A stretch of 64,000 nucleotides of DNA from Brienomyrus brachyistius. Its lineage: Eukaryota > Chordata > Actinopteri > Osteoglossiformes > Mormyridae. Position 1 is the first letter of the stretch, and every line of letters begins with the position of its first letter. A program made the translations under genes and the position numbers. The notes under the pieces were generated by a model, which was given only the letters and a program-made list of their open reading frames with translations, was not told the origin of the DNA and made no database searches. Shown one piece after another: positions 1-12,520 of the stretch. The stretch spans positions 2,010,311-2,074,310 of the forward strand of contig NC_064552.1 of NCBI RefSeq assembly GCF_023856365.1, written 5' to 3'.

Positions 1-1460
1 TGGGGAGAGGGGAGTCCACGCAGAACGCCTGCCAGAATTCCTGCGTAGATCCGCATCTGGCCAGTGGGTCGGGAGCCGCTGAACCGCACGTTAATGCATT
101 AATGTAACACGTCCGACCTCCATGGACCTGACGGGGGTCAGCATGGCCAGCTCGTCCCGGGAGAACTTCGACGTCCTCGAAGCCATGATGGAATATTAAA
201 GGTGCTCCAATTGAATTTAGTGGCATTAGAGGCCAGCAGAGAAGTTTCCCTGTAAAAATGAATAACAAACGGCAGGAAGGAAGCACATCCAGCTTAATGG
301 GCGCCGTCACGCTAATCAGCGGCTCCTGGTAAAAGACGACATCCAGACTTGATTTCTTTATCTTTTGACAAACATGGTCACAGATCTGGCCTGTTAACGA
401 GGCTGTGTAACGACTGCGTGGGTGAAGTTTTTGTTTAAGCAGGATCGGGTATTTTCTTTCATACCCTAGAATCGCATTTTAGTGTGTCTGCTTATTATTA
501 AAGTTTGCATTTGTGTTTAAACTGCTGCTGGGCCGCCAGTGAACAGCAGCTCAGCTCCAGCGCATTCCGGAGGGCTGTGGGAATCTCAGCATGCCGCGCA
601 GCGCGAGTGCGACACTCAAAATAACGGCAGCGCATTTCGCCTCGGCGCTTTTATACGTCCCTTAAACATTCAGTGGGTTTACTTGCCCGCCGTGATCCAC
701 CTCTCGGCCAGCCGCTGTCCAGGTGTCCTGCTCGCCCTCCAAACGGCCGTCTCAGGACGGGGCTCGGCTGCCTGGGAATATCTTGTGGGCTGTTTGATCC
801 AGTGTTCTTTCACTGTTTGTTCTTAAAGGAAATGCTTCTTTATCTTGTTATTGATTTGTACGCTGTGCTGTGACTCAGCGGTAATGATGGTCCGCATGAA
901 CCACATACAAGTAGGACCAGATTACTTTTTTCTCTTTTTTTAAAAAGAACAATGAAAGTTCTCCCACTCCAGGGAGGTTCCACACAGACAGAACCTGGGT
1001 TTTGATGTCTTTGTTGTCTGCTCCCCTGTCTCTCCTCGTTTGGCCCGAGGACCGCGCTTGCTGAAGATGAAAGTCCTCCCCATTTGTGTGTTTTTGTTGT
1101 GGTTTTTTTGTCTTAGTTTTTTTCCTGCCTAATTAGAGTATCATAGTTCAGCATTCTGGCGGCTCCGGTCCTCATTGAGGCTGGAGGGACACGGTGCCAT
1201 GCAGGTGGCGGGTCGCGCCGGGTCCTTAGGTGCGGGTTGCCGGCCGAAAGCTGACGCCTGCAAGCGTAGGAGACGTGAGAAAAGATGAAACCCACAGCAA
1301 GAGAACTGGGAAGGATTTATTTTATTTGTTCTGTGCAAAGTATTCAGACTGAGTGGTTACATAATACGCCTCAACTCTTAAAGGTCAAACATGTAAAGAT
1401 TTTCCCCGCGAGGAAACGAAGGGAAAAGAAAGCCGTCATCTCCTCCATTAAAATCTGCAG
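1..1460 (+). other. QKI intron upstream of the first visible exon
   Basis: No QKI exon is seen here. It ends in the acceptor AAATCTGCAG at 1460. A 25-codon ATG-to-TAA frame at 122-199 (see findings) is the only coding-like item. Confidence 0.7.
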
Positions 1461-4400
1461 GAGGAGCAGAATCGCGGGAAGCCGAACTGGGAGCACCTAA
1501 ACGAGGATCTGCACGTGCTGATCACCGTGGAGGACTCGCAGAACAGGGCCGAAATCAAGCTGAAGAGGGCCGTGGAGGAGGTGAAGAAACTGCTGGTGCC
1601 GGCGGTGAGTCGCGGGGCCGGGGGCGAGGAGGCGGGAGCCACAGGTAAACCGCTAAAGTAGAGGCGTTGAGGAGTGGGCGGGATCACCGTATGCTGTCAC
1701 TCACAGAGTAACCAATGAAAACTCTACTCTAGTGACTGACAGTGCAGGGTAATCCTTGCCATCTCAGTCCCAAAGACTCATGTAGCTACACTAAACTATA
1801 TCAAAGTACTAGGCATGGGGGGGCAGTGTGATGATTCTGACCCAGTATCAGGGGGGTAGGAGCAGCTCCACAGTTCCATCTGGGGGGCGGGGAGGCAGTG
1901 TCAACCCAGGCATGTCGTACATTGCATCATCCTCTGGAAAAGGGATGTCTTCCGGAAAGCACTGATGTCATCCCTCCCTGTGGCTGCCACTGCGTGACAC
2001 TGTCAAGACGGAGGGGGGGTTACAAGCTGTGCACTCAAAACATGAGCAGCAGCGTCTAACCCCCACCGCTCCCCCACACCAGTATGTGCAGAGATCATTC
2101 TCGGGGGTGGAGGTTGGAATCTCAGGAGCAAAGTGCCGTGACCTTTAACCTTTGAACAGCTATAAGTCCAGCAAGTGGATCCCTCTGCTGTGCACTCCCT
2201 CCCCCTGCCCCGCTGCGGGCCCTCAGCCCGGCCTCCCGACCCCTCCAGGCCCCAGATAGAGAAGCCACTCCTCCCCCAGCACTAAAGGCCTGTTCTTGTA
2301 TACCATTGGCTGCAAGGTTTTTATGGATGTTAGGGACTGGCCCAGACTCCCTGGAATGTCTAGGGCAGATAAGTGGACAGTGAAGAAGACCAGTCAGGAG
2401 GAAATGAAATGAAATGCAATGCATTCTGGGTAATGTTCTTCGGCGCAGTTTTTCGCAGTTTTTTTTCCTGGCAGTATTTCTCTCTCTCGCACTCGACATG
2501 AGCAGTGTCACTCCTGAAGGCACCGCCTTGCGTAGGACCCGTCACCCCTGCAGGGGTAGTGAAGACTGAACTGACTGTCTTTCATTTCTGCTGCTCCGCC
2601 CTCCGCATGACTGGGACACACCGTCCACAGATTTACCCCGTAGCATCAGGTGTGACGTGAGCAGCGTGTAAAAGCAGCTCGTGCTCCACACCCCCGACTC
2701 CGGCACATGGCAGATGGAGATTCGCCGTGCCGCCCCGCGCTAACCTCCACCTGAGCGGCCTGTCGGTCTCTGTCTGTCTCTCTCTTCCTCTGTCTCCACA
2801 GAGCTTGGCAGAGGAGTTCACTGGGTGTTTAAGGGAGTTGGGGGTTGGCAGGGGGTTGGCAGGCTATTGGTCTCTAGGATAGATAGAGCTGGGAGTGCAA
2901 TGAAGAGATGGATCGCCACGGCAACATGCTGGCTCTGCTGAAGAGGAGAATAACAGGAGGCGGAATAGAGGCCTGAGCCGGTGTCGGACACCCCAGACGG
3001 CAAATCCGTCTGCTTCCTCTCGCACTCTCTCGCGGGTCTGCGTGGGGGACGGACGTGTGATTTAGAGGCCTTTGCTACCGACAGGTTGTTTGTTAGGTGA
3101 CCCCAGGCCACCGAAAAAGTGGTCGGCCGAAATGGTCGTGCATCCGAGAGAGATCCGGCAGTGCGGTTCCGCTGGACGACGGACGCGGCGTGCTCGCAGG
3201 TCACGTGGCTCAAAGACTGTGCCGCTCAGCTGGCCTTCCGGAAACTTTCGCAAGTTTCTCTGGTGTGGATCTGCGTCGCCATGGTTACGGCAGCCCCATT
3301 TGTCTGGGTTTTGCTGCAGCTGCCAAGGTGTCCTTCTCAGATATACAACGGCCTCAGTCTTCCAGTGTTCAAATACCACTTCGTATTCCAACTGGATTTT
3401 AAGAGTGACCGTCACACTTTGTATAAACGGTGTACATCATATAAAAGAATGCATTTGCTGTCTGCTGGGGGATTTCTCCAGGCTTGCAGTGAGACAGGTG
3501 TTCAGTTTTACTTTGTTTCAATAACGGTACTTTTATAGCACGCATTTTTATCCCCCCTCTGCTTTCAAGTGTTCATTCGCTGTAGGGAGCCACATAGTCG
3601 CCGGACTCATTGGCCGTCACCTGTTAGCAGAACATTATGTTACCAGCAGGAATTGCAGATATGGAGAATGTCACGAGGGGCACGAGAAGCTGAGGACGCA
3701 CTGGGCCCTCCGATGTGAGCGAGCGAGATGAAGCGCGGCTGGGTTTGCGAGGTCCCGCGCCTTGCTGTCGTTTGCCGGATTAGTTATTTTTCCTGCGCAG
3801 TTGGTCGTTAAAATTTGTTTAGAGAAACGCGCGGATTAAAATGAGGAGTGGTGTAAGAGCGATGTTGCTAAAAGCAAAAGGCATTAGCTTAGCATATTAA
3901 TGAGGGTAACGAACAAGGTCAAGCAGAGCATGCAGGTGATGTGCCCTGCAATGACTGCTGCACAAACCGGGCGGGGCGGGAGGTGAAGGTCCCCCACCCA
4001 CCCAAAAATCCTCTTTGGCGTTCCCATCAGATGAGCAAAGAGGATCTGAGACACTCTTGGCACAGACGCCCGGTTCAGGGTTTCTGGGAGGACTGGGGAC
4101 TGACTGGGGTCTGGTACTGGTTAGGGGCAGCTTAATCCGGTTGAGGCAGGCTGTTGTGCCCCGAGCCTGGAAAAAAACGGCTTGCCAAGGAAGACCAATG
4201 ACTCTTCCCAAGCGACTGCAAAGGGTTAAGCATCCTGCCTTCCTGTTGGATGGCTTTAGGCCCACCCGAGTCTGTCCAGAATAATGCCCGTCTGTTTCAG
4301 TGCCTGTCCCAGACATATCTGTAGGTGCTGATTGGTCAGACCAGAGGACTTAAGAGGGAAATTAAAGGCAATGGTGGCTTTGCTGCTTGCCACATAAATA

Positions 4401-7400
4401 TGCCACGTGAGGCTTCACAAATGCTCGCCTTTTGGAAAAGTCCAGAAATTGCAGACCAGCAGGATCTGTCTTCATGAGGATGTCTGTGCAGGTTTAGGGC
4501 AGCGGCATGTCTCACGGTAAGGGGCTGTTCCCCATCGATACGGTAAGGGCTCCGCCCCCCTTCCCAGATAACCCCGATTCGCACGTATTTAGACCCGAAT
4601 GTGGCAGCAGTCTCCTGGCAGCTCATTCTGCTTCCTCCATGCCGCATGCTTTGCAGCTGCGAGGAAGCAGCCAGCGTTACTGCCTCCCCCAGCGTGCAGC
4701 TCTGTGACCACACGTGAACTGTGCCACGACAGATGGGGGAAGGTTGTGCAAGTGGGAGTGTGGGCAGCCGGTCAGTGGATCAGAGAGTGACACACACACA
4801 CAGACACACGGGGATTGGGCCGGCCCTGGTGCCACAGTTACCTTTGAGCATCTGGACACACACACACACACACACACACACGTGGGCCTCTGCTTTTGTT
4901 CTAGGGTGGGGTGAATGCTTGTTTGTTTTCGTTTTGTCATCTGTTCACTTTTATTTAGTCAGAAAAATGCCCCCCCCATCTTTCCCAGGTCCTTGAGCCA
5001 GGGACAGGAGAATAGCATAGAGAAATGCCCCAAACCTGCCCTTTCATTGGGCAGCACATGGGGGCAGCACATGGGGGCAGCACATGGGGGCAGCACATGG
5101 GAGCAGCACATGGGGGCAGCACATGGGAGCAGCATGGGTTAGTCTCCGAGCAGGCAGTGCGGAGGAACTCCCCGGTTTCGGAGTGGGGGGGATCACTCTC
5201 CTGTTCCTGCTGCTTTGTTTGGGCCTGGATTTTGTGTCTCTCTGCCCTGCAGTGGTGGCAGAAGGAGGCCACAGGCCAGAGGCAGTGCACTGGGAGACAG
5301 GCCAAGCGTGGCGTGTGATGTGTTTTTCTAACCCCGCACCTCAGCCTGTAGCGGCCGGCCGTGATTCGGGCTGGCAGGCATCCAGCGCTTGTAACCCAGT
5401 CTGCCCAGCAACGTGGACTCCGGCGCTGCTGACAGCTGTGATGACTGGGGACACCATGTGACAAGTCACTCAGAGGACTTTCTCCTGTACATTCACACCC
5501 AGACCCAGCTCCATGGGGAGGCCCCAGTGCCACCTGCAGGCTTGGATGAGGAACTGTATATTACCTCTGTATATTACACAAATTCACGGGGTCTTTCTTT
5601 GCCTTGTCCTTGGTGGTGGCTGGAAAGTGTCACCAGTAGCGAGGTTTTGAGGGTCACACTGCATGTGACTGCACAGCTGGAATGCAGCTCGCCAAGCCGA
5701 GCTGCCTCCTCTGATGAATGTCCACTCATATCGCTGATTTCTCACTGCATGCAGTGGACAGTCCCACCAGTCGGCCCGATCACTGGCATCACTTTTCGCA
5801 CTGGGCCATCAGAGAGACTCGCATCAACGGGCCTCTGCGGAAGTGTGGGCCGCCACAGCAGGCCGCCACAGCAGGCCGCCAGGGAACAGCACCACCCCCC
5901 CCGCACACCTCCACGGTCTAACCTCTCACCCCCCATCTCCAGGCGGAGGGTGAGGACAGCCTGAAGAAGATGCAGCTGATGGAGCTGGCCATCCTTAACG
6001 GAACCTACCGCGATGCCAACATCAAGTCCCGTAAGACATGACCTTTGACCTCTGCTGGGGCTGGGGGGGGGATCCTCACTTTCCTAAGCAGTCGTGTTGT
6101 CTCACCAAGCATTTACTTATTCCCCCCCCCCCCAGCTACCCTCTCTTTCTCCTTAGCCACGGCGGCCCAGGCCCCGCGCATCCTCACAGCTCCTGCCCAA
6201 GCGATGCCCCCCGCTGCCCTGCGAGCAGCCTCTGCCGCAGTGCCCCCTGCAGGCCCTGCTCTTATGCCCCTCATCCGGCAGATCCAGACCTCTGCCCTCA
6301 TGCCGGGTGCCACGCCCCACGCTGCCACCCTGCTGCCCCAGACCCCAGAGTCGGGCCTCATCTACGCCCCGTACGACTACCCCTACGCCCTGGCGCCGGC
6401 TGCGTCCATCATGGAATACCCCATCGACGCAAGCGGAGTGCTAGGTAAGCCGTCAGAGCTCCCCCTACTGGCCCGGATGTGTAACAGTAGCACCTGCATA
6501 TGTCAGCTGACCTAACCCCCAGATTCAGGGAGCATGGATCCATGTTAGGGGGCTGCTGTTTAACCTTTGGGCAGTAGGACGGCCCTCTGCAGTAATGGGG
6601 TTAGGGTTAGGCAGAGTTACGGGGTGTCTGCATTGCGAGGGAGGTCATAGGTCATTCGAAGGCTCTTTGTGCATGGTGCATCCTGAAAGGCAGGCCGTTC
6701 GAAGCCTAACTGGCCTCCTCTTGCTCTCTTAGGTGTGGCTTTCCCCACCAAAGGCTAAACGGCCCTCTCCGCCTGCCCCCTCCTCACCTGTTTTGTTTCA
6801 CAGCTGAAAAGGGCGTTGGCCTGCCCCACATTGTTCAGCCCCCCCCACTGCCATTTACACGAACTGGGACGGAATAACACTCGCTTAGATTAATACTGTG
6901 TTTGGGTAATAAAAAATTCACTTCATGGCCATACTAATCATTTCCCTGAGTGTAGCTGTCTCTGGGATGCGATTTGAGGTTGTGGACGGCGCAGACGTGC
7001 AGGAGGGTGTTTGGCTTTCCGACCCCACCCTGATCACATGACTAGGGAAGCCTCGTATCAGCCATTCCTGAACCAAGGACCCAGGTCAGCGGCGGGTGCC
7101 CGCTTTCAGGACCTCCGCCCCCACAAAGCATCGCCTTACATGTCCTAACTGAAGGATACCTGCTGTGCCTTCGTTTTTTCTTACCATGTTCTCTTTTATT
7201 TTCTGTTTGTGTTTGCTGTTGCTGTTTAATACGCATCTCCTGTCTCCGTCGAACTCTGAATGGGAAACCGAGCCGCTAACTGCCTGGTGTGTGTTACCAT
7301 CCAAGCAGGTGCGGTCACCACTAAGGTTCGAAGGCACGAGGTTCGAGTTCACCCTTACCAAAGGGTCATGACCTCTGACAGAGGTTAGTTTAGCTCCGGC

Positions 7401-9936
7401 ATTCTTCCCGTGTGCATGGGGGGGTTTGTGGGAGGGGGGGGGGGGAGTATTGTTATACACTGGACACAAATGGACACAAGCATCTGTAGAAAGCAGTATA
7501 TTCATGAAGAGGCTGTGTTTACTCTGGGTTTAGTTTTCACTGCATGCATCTTTATTTCTTGTGCTTATTTATTTTATTTTGTCCATCATGGGAAATTAGC
7601 GAAAGTCTTAATTTGAATGAAAGGCTGAATGTGGGGTCAGTATTGAGAGAAGCAGACGCGAGGCGCTGTGATGCGCAGACTTAGCGCTGCCACACTGCGC
7701 TCTTAAAGGTACAGGGCCGAGAGGAAGGGAACCAGGCACTGAAATACAGAATCGGTGCGTCACCGTGCTGAGCAGAGTCCTGCAGGTGGATGGCTGACGG
7801 GTGATTTCCATCCAGCTCCACAGCGGGGAGTTTTACTCCTGTTCTGGTTGGGCTGCCTCACCCGTCGACTTTGCCAAGATCAGTGTAAGAGCAGATAATG
7901 TGATGGATGTGACCGGAACCCTCGGACGCGGCCGCAGTGCAGCGTAGCTGTGCTTTGCGAGGAGGCCTGACAGTCATCGTATTGCCTAATGCTCTGTGCT
8001 TCCGGCCCTCTGAACGATACCAAAACAAGACACTTTTCCCCCAAATAAGTTTTATTACTGTCATTAGTATCAGTGGTGCTTCAGCATTCCTGAGCTTCCT
8101 GTGGATTTGAACAGACTTCATCCAGTTGTGTGTGTGTGTGTGTGTATGTGTGTGTGTGTGTGTAGTCAGCTCAGTGTGGACTTAGAATGGCTTGATAGGC
8201 TCAGTTGAAAAATATGTTCAGCTTAAGAAGTAAATGTCTTCTGCACTTACTAATGAGGTAGTTTTGGAGTCTGACTGTAACTCTCACGGCGATCTTTATA
8301 ACCGGGGTCTTTCCCGCCTTCCTAAGATGTAGATGTAATTGACTAGGGGTGTGTAGATGTTGACTTGGGATTTTAATATGAACTAAACTACTGTGACTGA
8401 GAATATGTCAGTACTTGGATACTACAGTTCGGAAGTAGCTATTAATCAGAACACCAATGTGCTTCTAGCGTGACTTGTCTTGGGTCCCTGGAACCGGACA
8501 TTGAAAATGCAGGCAGAATCTCGTAATGCGTGAAGTGGGAGGGATGAGGCATCCAATCCGTGTCAGGTGGGATGTGATAGTCCCACCCACTGCGAATTTC
8601 TGGCCAATCACTCTCTCTCATCCCTCGCAGAGGACCACAGCTTTACAGTGGTGGTTTTCCTATATTTATTTTTTGATGTCTTGCCATAGATAACGAAGGA
8701 ATTTTACGTTTTATGACTTTGGCATTCGGTAGTGAACATCCTGCTCTTTATCTAGTGGGTCAGCTGACCTTTCAGAAGAATTATTACAAAAAGGGGTCAG
8801 AGGGTGTTTTCTGGATTGAATGACCGTCTTCTCTACATGTGGGAGGAAGGGTGAAGGCCCACGCTTAGCGGGAGACAGACTCCAACGTGCTGGTGCAGTC
8901 ACCCCCACCACCACCTGCAGGGGCAGCGTAGAGCAAGGCGAGATGGCGGGAACGCAAGCCTCGTGTCCTCAGATAGCGGCGCTCTGATCGTACTTGAGAA
9001 CTTTTTACCGTACCTTTCACTGTGAGCTTCTTTTGTTGTTTTGTTGTTGTTGATTTTTTTTTATAAAGAATAGAATTTACTGTTTTTTTTAAACAAAAAT
9101 ATATATACAATGAAAATGAAAATATGAAACAGAATTGTGCCTAAAATGTCAATTGTGTGCCATAACCTAGAAAGTATTGCATAGCCTTTTTTTGTAGGAA
9201 AGACAATATACTTTGGAATATGATAAACTTCTTTTAATTCTAAGTATTTTTGTTGACTGTGAGACTGTGGCTTGACCTGTCAGTGTTTATATGCGTGATC
9301 TTTTACGACGTCTCATTCTGTAAAGCCACTGTAGCTTCACCGCCTCAGTGCATTTGGTGTTAATGTTGCTCTGAGTCGTGAGACCAGTTACTTTTCTTGC
9401 CGTTGTTGTAAATAGATGAAAAATACCTGAAAGGCAATAAAAGCTATATTGAGTAAAAAAATAATCGTATATTTTGAGCTTTTTTGTTAAATACAGATCT
9501 CTTAAAGGTTTGTGGGCCAACAGCTGCCTTTCCCAGCTTCAGAACGGGCCTGACGCCAGAATCGGGTCCGAGCAATAATCATACTGACTTTTCGTTTTGA
9601 ACCTTCTTGCTGTCTAGCTGTCTGACTGACACTAACCGCCGCCCCATGTTAGTGGTCTCATTTAATTTCATAATCGGTTTTGTTTCCTGCTTATTTTGTT
9701 AACATTTGACACCTGATAGTGGGCTTGTGTGAAATCATGACCCCCCATGATTTTACTGGGTTGTCTAGGTAAAGTCAATCTGGCGTGTTCTTAGCTGTGA
9801 TTAGTTCTACCATGTTGCCATCCAACCATTACTACCTGGGACTAATCTCCTCTCTATCTTTTTCCTTTTGTTTTCTTCTCCTCTCTGTTTGTTTTTTTTT
9901 TTTCTTCCTAACCACCCAGCCGCCACAGGCAACTAA
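1461..9936 (+). CDS. qki: Quaking (QKI) STAR-family RNA-binding protein, 3' part of gene
   Basis: QKI proteins bind ACUAAY-type RNA sites and control splicing, export and stability of mRNAs, notably in glia. Five exons are visible: 1461-1604, 5943-6030, 6136-6444, then either 6733-6758 (QKI-6 tail) or 7309-7383 plus 9920-9936 (QKI-5 tail). All have AG/GT borders and agree in codon phase. The first exon encodes the end of the KH domain (reads [20 protein letters not shown] and on to KKLLVPA). The second encodes QUA2 ([20 protein letters not shown]). The third encodes the Pro/Ala-rich linker with MPLIRQIQT and the tyrosine-rich stretch near [15 protein letters not shown]. The visible part is 188 residues for the QKI-6 form and 210 for QKI-5. 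QUA1 and the first half of KH lie upstream of the window. The match to vertebrate QKI is nearly residue for residue, so identity is very secure; which teleost paralogue it is cannot be said. Confidence 0.96.
4855..4881. repeat. (CA)n microsatellite
   Basis: About 13 uninterrupted CA/AC dinucleotides in the QKI intron, with a shorter CA run nearby at 4791-4808. Confidence 0.95.
5049..5136. repeat. 14-bp minisatellite in QKI intron
   Basis: About six tandem copies of GGCAGCACATGGGG with single G/A changes in the last units (GGAGCAGCACATGG). The period is 14 bp, so it shifts frame at each copy and is not coding. Confidence 0.93.
6733..6758 (+). CDS. qki: QKI-6 type alternative terminal exon
   Basis: After acceptor CTCTCTTAG the exon completes a split glycine codon and reads VAFPTKG then TAA. 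This is the QKI-6 tail (mammals have GMAFPTKG; here Met is Val). Lacking the QKI-5 nuclear signal, this form is known in mammals to be found in both nucleus and cytoplasm. A CTAAC branch-point-like motif sits about 20 bases upstream of the acceptor. A polyadenylation signal AATAAA at 6908-6913 would give this form a 3' UTR of only about 150-170 bases. Confidence 0.93.
6908..6913 (+). terminator. Polyadenylation signal for the short QKI-6 transcript
   Basis: AATAAA lies 150 bases after the QKI-6 stop codon. Position fits a short 3' UTR; there is no direct evidence of use. Confidence 0.5.
7309..7383 (+). CDS. qki: QKI-5 specific exon with nuclear localisation signal
   Basis: Acceptor CCAAGCAG is followed by a phase-matched exon encoding [20 protein letters not shown] then TSDR, with donor G|GTTAGT. 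This is the QKI-5 exon; the basic RVHPYQR core is the known nuclear signal of that isoform. It joins the 17-base final exon at 9920. Compared with mammals there are only conservative changes (ATKVRRHDM to [16 protein letters not shown] to RVMTSDR). Confidence 0.95.
7384..9919 (+). other. QKI-5 intron
   Basis: Intron between the two QKI-5 tail exons. It holds a (TG)n run at 8126-8163. I searched by eye for the QKI-7 tail (EWIEMPV...) here and in 6445-7308 and did not find it. Confidence 0.7.
8126..8163. repeat. (TG)n microsatellite
   Basis: About 19 TG dinucleotides with one TA interruption, in the QKI-5 intron. Confidence 0.95.
9920..9936 (+). CDS. qki: QKI-5 final coding exon (AATGN stop)
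   Basis: After acceptor CCACCCAG, 17 bases complete an Ala codon and read A-T-G-N then TAA, giving the invariant QKI-5 end AATGN. Splicing from 7383 removes a 2.5-kb intron. An ACTAAT hexamer, which matches the QKI response element, lies 78 bases upstream of the acceptor. Confidence 0.93.
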
Positions 9937-12520
9937 CCTTTGACCTTCTGACCTCTGAACTCTACACCCAATGATGACCTGACCGCTTCCTGCCCCGCTG
10001 ACCAGCTCTCTGACCACGTCTTCCCTCCACCGTCTCGCGGTTGCCGGGAAAGCCCAAGCCGCAGCTTCTCACCTTAACAACGTGCCCTAGTGACTTCGCT
10101 CTGCCCTCCCCCACCCCCCCGGACCCAGGCCCCGGACCCAGGCCCCGCCCCCAGATCTAGGTCCCACCCCTTTCCCCTACCTACCTGCTCTGTTGCTGCC
10201 CATTCCTGGTCAGGTGATCATGGTCCTGAACCTGCACTGAATAGTGAAGCAATAAGGTCCAATTTATCCCACCCTGGCTTGCCCCCCCCCTCCACCCCAA
10301 CCCTGCCCCCACCCTCCCACCTCTCCAGCCTTGTGAAGAGAAGCAGAACGCCGAGATCTGACAGCAGCCCCTGGGGGGGGGAGGGGCGAGTTGGTGCCAT
10401 CCTCTCTACAATGGGTGTGGGGGTCCCTCCCAAATCACAGGCACCCTGCTGGGGGACCTCGGGCCTCTCCCCCACAGCGTGCCCATCAAGTCCCCAGGGT
10501 GTCGTGCCACCCAGCCTTCCTCTCCGGCACGTCACCGTCACACGCACACCCGCCCGCCCCCTCCCCACCGCAGGAACACGCAACCTGTGATTTGCACGAC
10601 TGTTCCTGGGTGTGGGGGGGGCATCATCCAGCACGGGTAGGTGCAGCCAACCGTCAACGCCCCCAGCCGGTCCTGAAGGGCCTCAGCCGCCGGTCACCGC
10701 CAGCGACCTGCTTCCGGAAGGCTCCGCGCGCGTGCGGCTCACGGCCGCTTAGCCCTGCGACTGCAAAGCCGGAATTTGAAAAACTTACTCTGGGTTCTGA
10801 ATCTGAATCGCACCCTTGGCAGGGGCTGTCCGTCATAGACGGGTCTCTCCTGTCATCCTGCGATAGGGTGACACAGCGAAGGAACAGGGCCCCCCAGGAC
10901 CGCAGGTAGCGGTACCAGCGGCCCATGTCGCTGCCTGCGGGGCGTGAGGAAGGCGGCCGCGTGAAAAGCACCCTTTTCGAAGGATGTAAAAGCCATGCTC
11001 TGATTTTATGGGAGGAAGAACTGCTGACTGATGTACAATATCTGGGAATGAGCAAACAAACACTGAAATATTAAATATGTACTTTTGTGACACAGGGGTG
11101 CTGCAGAAGAGTAGGAGTATATTTTTCAGAAGTGTAGCCTTTTCTATCTTACAGTATTGTATAGAAAATATGGAACAAAGAAGCCCTTTATGTCACCACG
11201 GGGAGGGGGGGTCATTTCCACCATGGGGAGGGGGACTCTCCTTTTTGCAGATGGAGAAGCATCGACCAAAACCGCCTTTTGTTCTTTAGTTTTTTCATTA
11301 AGCATTTATGATGTCGAGGAAAAAAAAACATGAAAGTGCCTTATGTCCTGCTGGCCAATGAACAGCCTGGATTCTGCAGGCCCCACCCACCAGCGGTGGG
11401 GGCGGGCTCTCGGGCTGGCGGCAGGCCGGCCTGTGCCTCGCTCCAGTTGAGGAGAACAGACCGAGTCGCAGCTGGCCTTCCCTGTCAGGACTGCGATTAG
11501 ATTGGCTTCCGAAGACTGTTCTTCACGAGGGTCATTAATCGTGGTCATAATAATAATGAATAATAATAACAGCGGCTGAGGAGCTGTGGCGTGACTGTGG
11601 ACCTTAACGTATAGCTGTCCCGATCATGGCCATCGCCTGCAGCTAGCAGAAAGCCTAAATCTGCAGAGGGGCTTGTGGGATTTGGAGTTCAGCAGTTGTA
11701 GTCTCTCGTTATTCCCTCCCCTTACAGGTATCCACCCCAGCAGCTGTACTGAAACGCGCCTGGAGATTGAGCTTTTTTGCTCTTTCTCCACATCAATATC
11801 TACCTTCAGGGTTTATTTGACCGACCCTTTGTGTTTCCTGTTACCGGTCCTGCGATATTTAAATTCCCACTGTGAGTCGCCGCAGTCCTGTAGTACCAGA
11901 TCGTCCGGTAGAGCTTCTGCCGTCAGGCTACTGTGTGAATGTCGGGGCTTTGGGGGGGCTTGTGGGCGTGGCCATGATTATGACATCAGCAGCAGGCTCC
12001 TCCCTCTTCGCTTACTATGCAACTAATGGGGCTCCACTGGTGATTGTTTTCTCTGGCATGAAGTGTCTTCCTGGCTACATTTACATATATAGTGCCATAT
12101 CTCAATGCCGTGGGACAGGCTGAGGAGGATGGGGACGTCCTCGGTCACCCCGGCAGAATTACGTTCGATGACATCATCTCACTCTCATGCAATACGCAGT
12201 GCACCTCAATTTATGATGGTCGCATGATTTCATTTCCAGTATTACTTTTTGTTTCTCTTCCTTTCTGTGGACACCTGTTTGTTTTGTAGCCAATTCTGAG
12301 TTTGCTCCAGTGTGCCCTTTGTATTATGCCAAACCACTGACATTTCATATTTCAGTTCCTTTCTTCTAATGCTTTTTGTTTCTTTTTCGAAGTGTACAAA
12401 TTTATTGCCTCTAAGCACGGGAAAATCACACGGACATGTTTGCAGTTACGGCTGAAATTCAGTGTACTTTTCTATTCTATTTTGTATGTATGTAATAAAA
12501 AAGATATTGACTTATTTCTA
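9937..12520 (+). other. qki: Probable QKI-5 3' untranslated region
   Basis: After the QKI-5 stop no further splice-supported exon is seen. The stretch has C-rich blocks at 10.1-10.6 kb and AT-rich blocks later. It ends near an AATAAA at 12494-12499, just after TGTATGTATGT. Long 3' UTRs are normal for QKI. A further polyadenylation signal candidate lies near 13234-13242 (AATAAATAAA). The true 3' end is inferred. Confidence 0.5.
12494..12499 (+). terminator. Candidate polyadenylation signal of the long QKI transcript
   Basis: AATAAA within an AT-rich context downstream of several kilobases of non-coding DNA after the QKI-5 stop. Use is inferred from position only. Confidence 0.4.

Larger units (their letters stand above)
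1605..5942 (+). other. QKI intron with simple repeats
   Basis: 4.3-kb intron with donor GTGAGT at 1605 and acceptor CATCTCCAG at 5942. It holds a (CA)n run at about 4855-4881 and a 14-bp minisatellite at 5049-5136. No other supported feature was seen. Confidence 0.8.

Noticed and set aside
4955..5533. 192-codon - strand frame in the QKI intron
   Set aside because: It crosses a 14-bp minisatellite and has no family resemblance or splice support.
10090..10634. Overlapping Pro-rich frames on both strands
   Set aside because: C-rich part of the QKI 3' UTR; no codon-level or family support.
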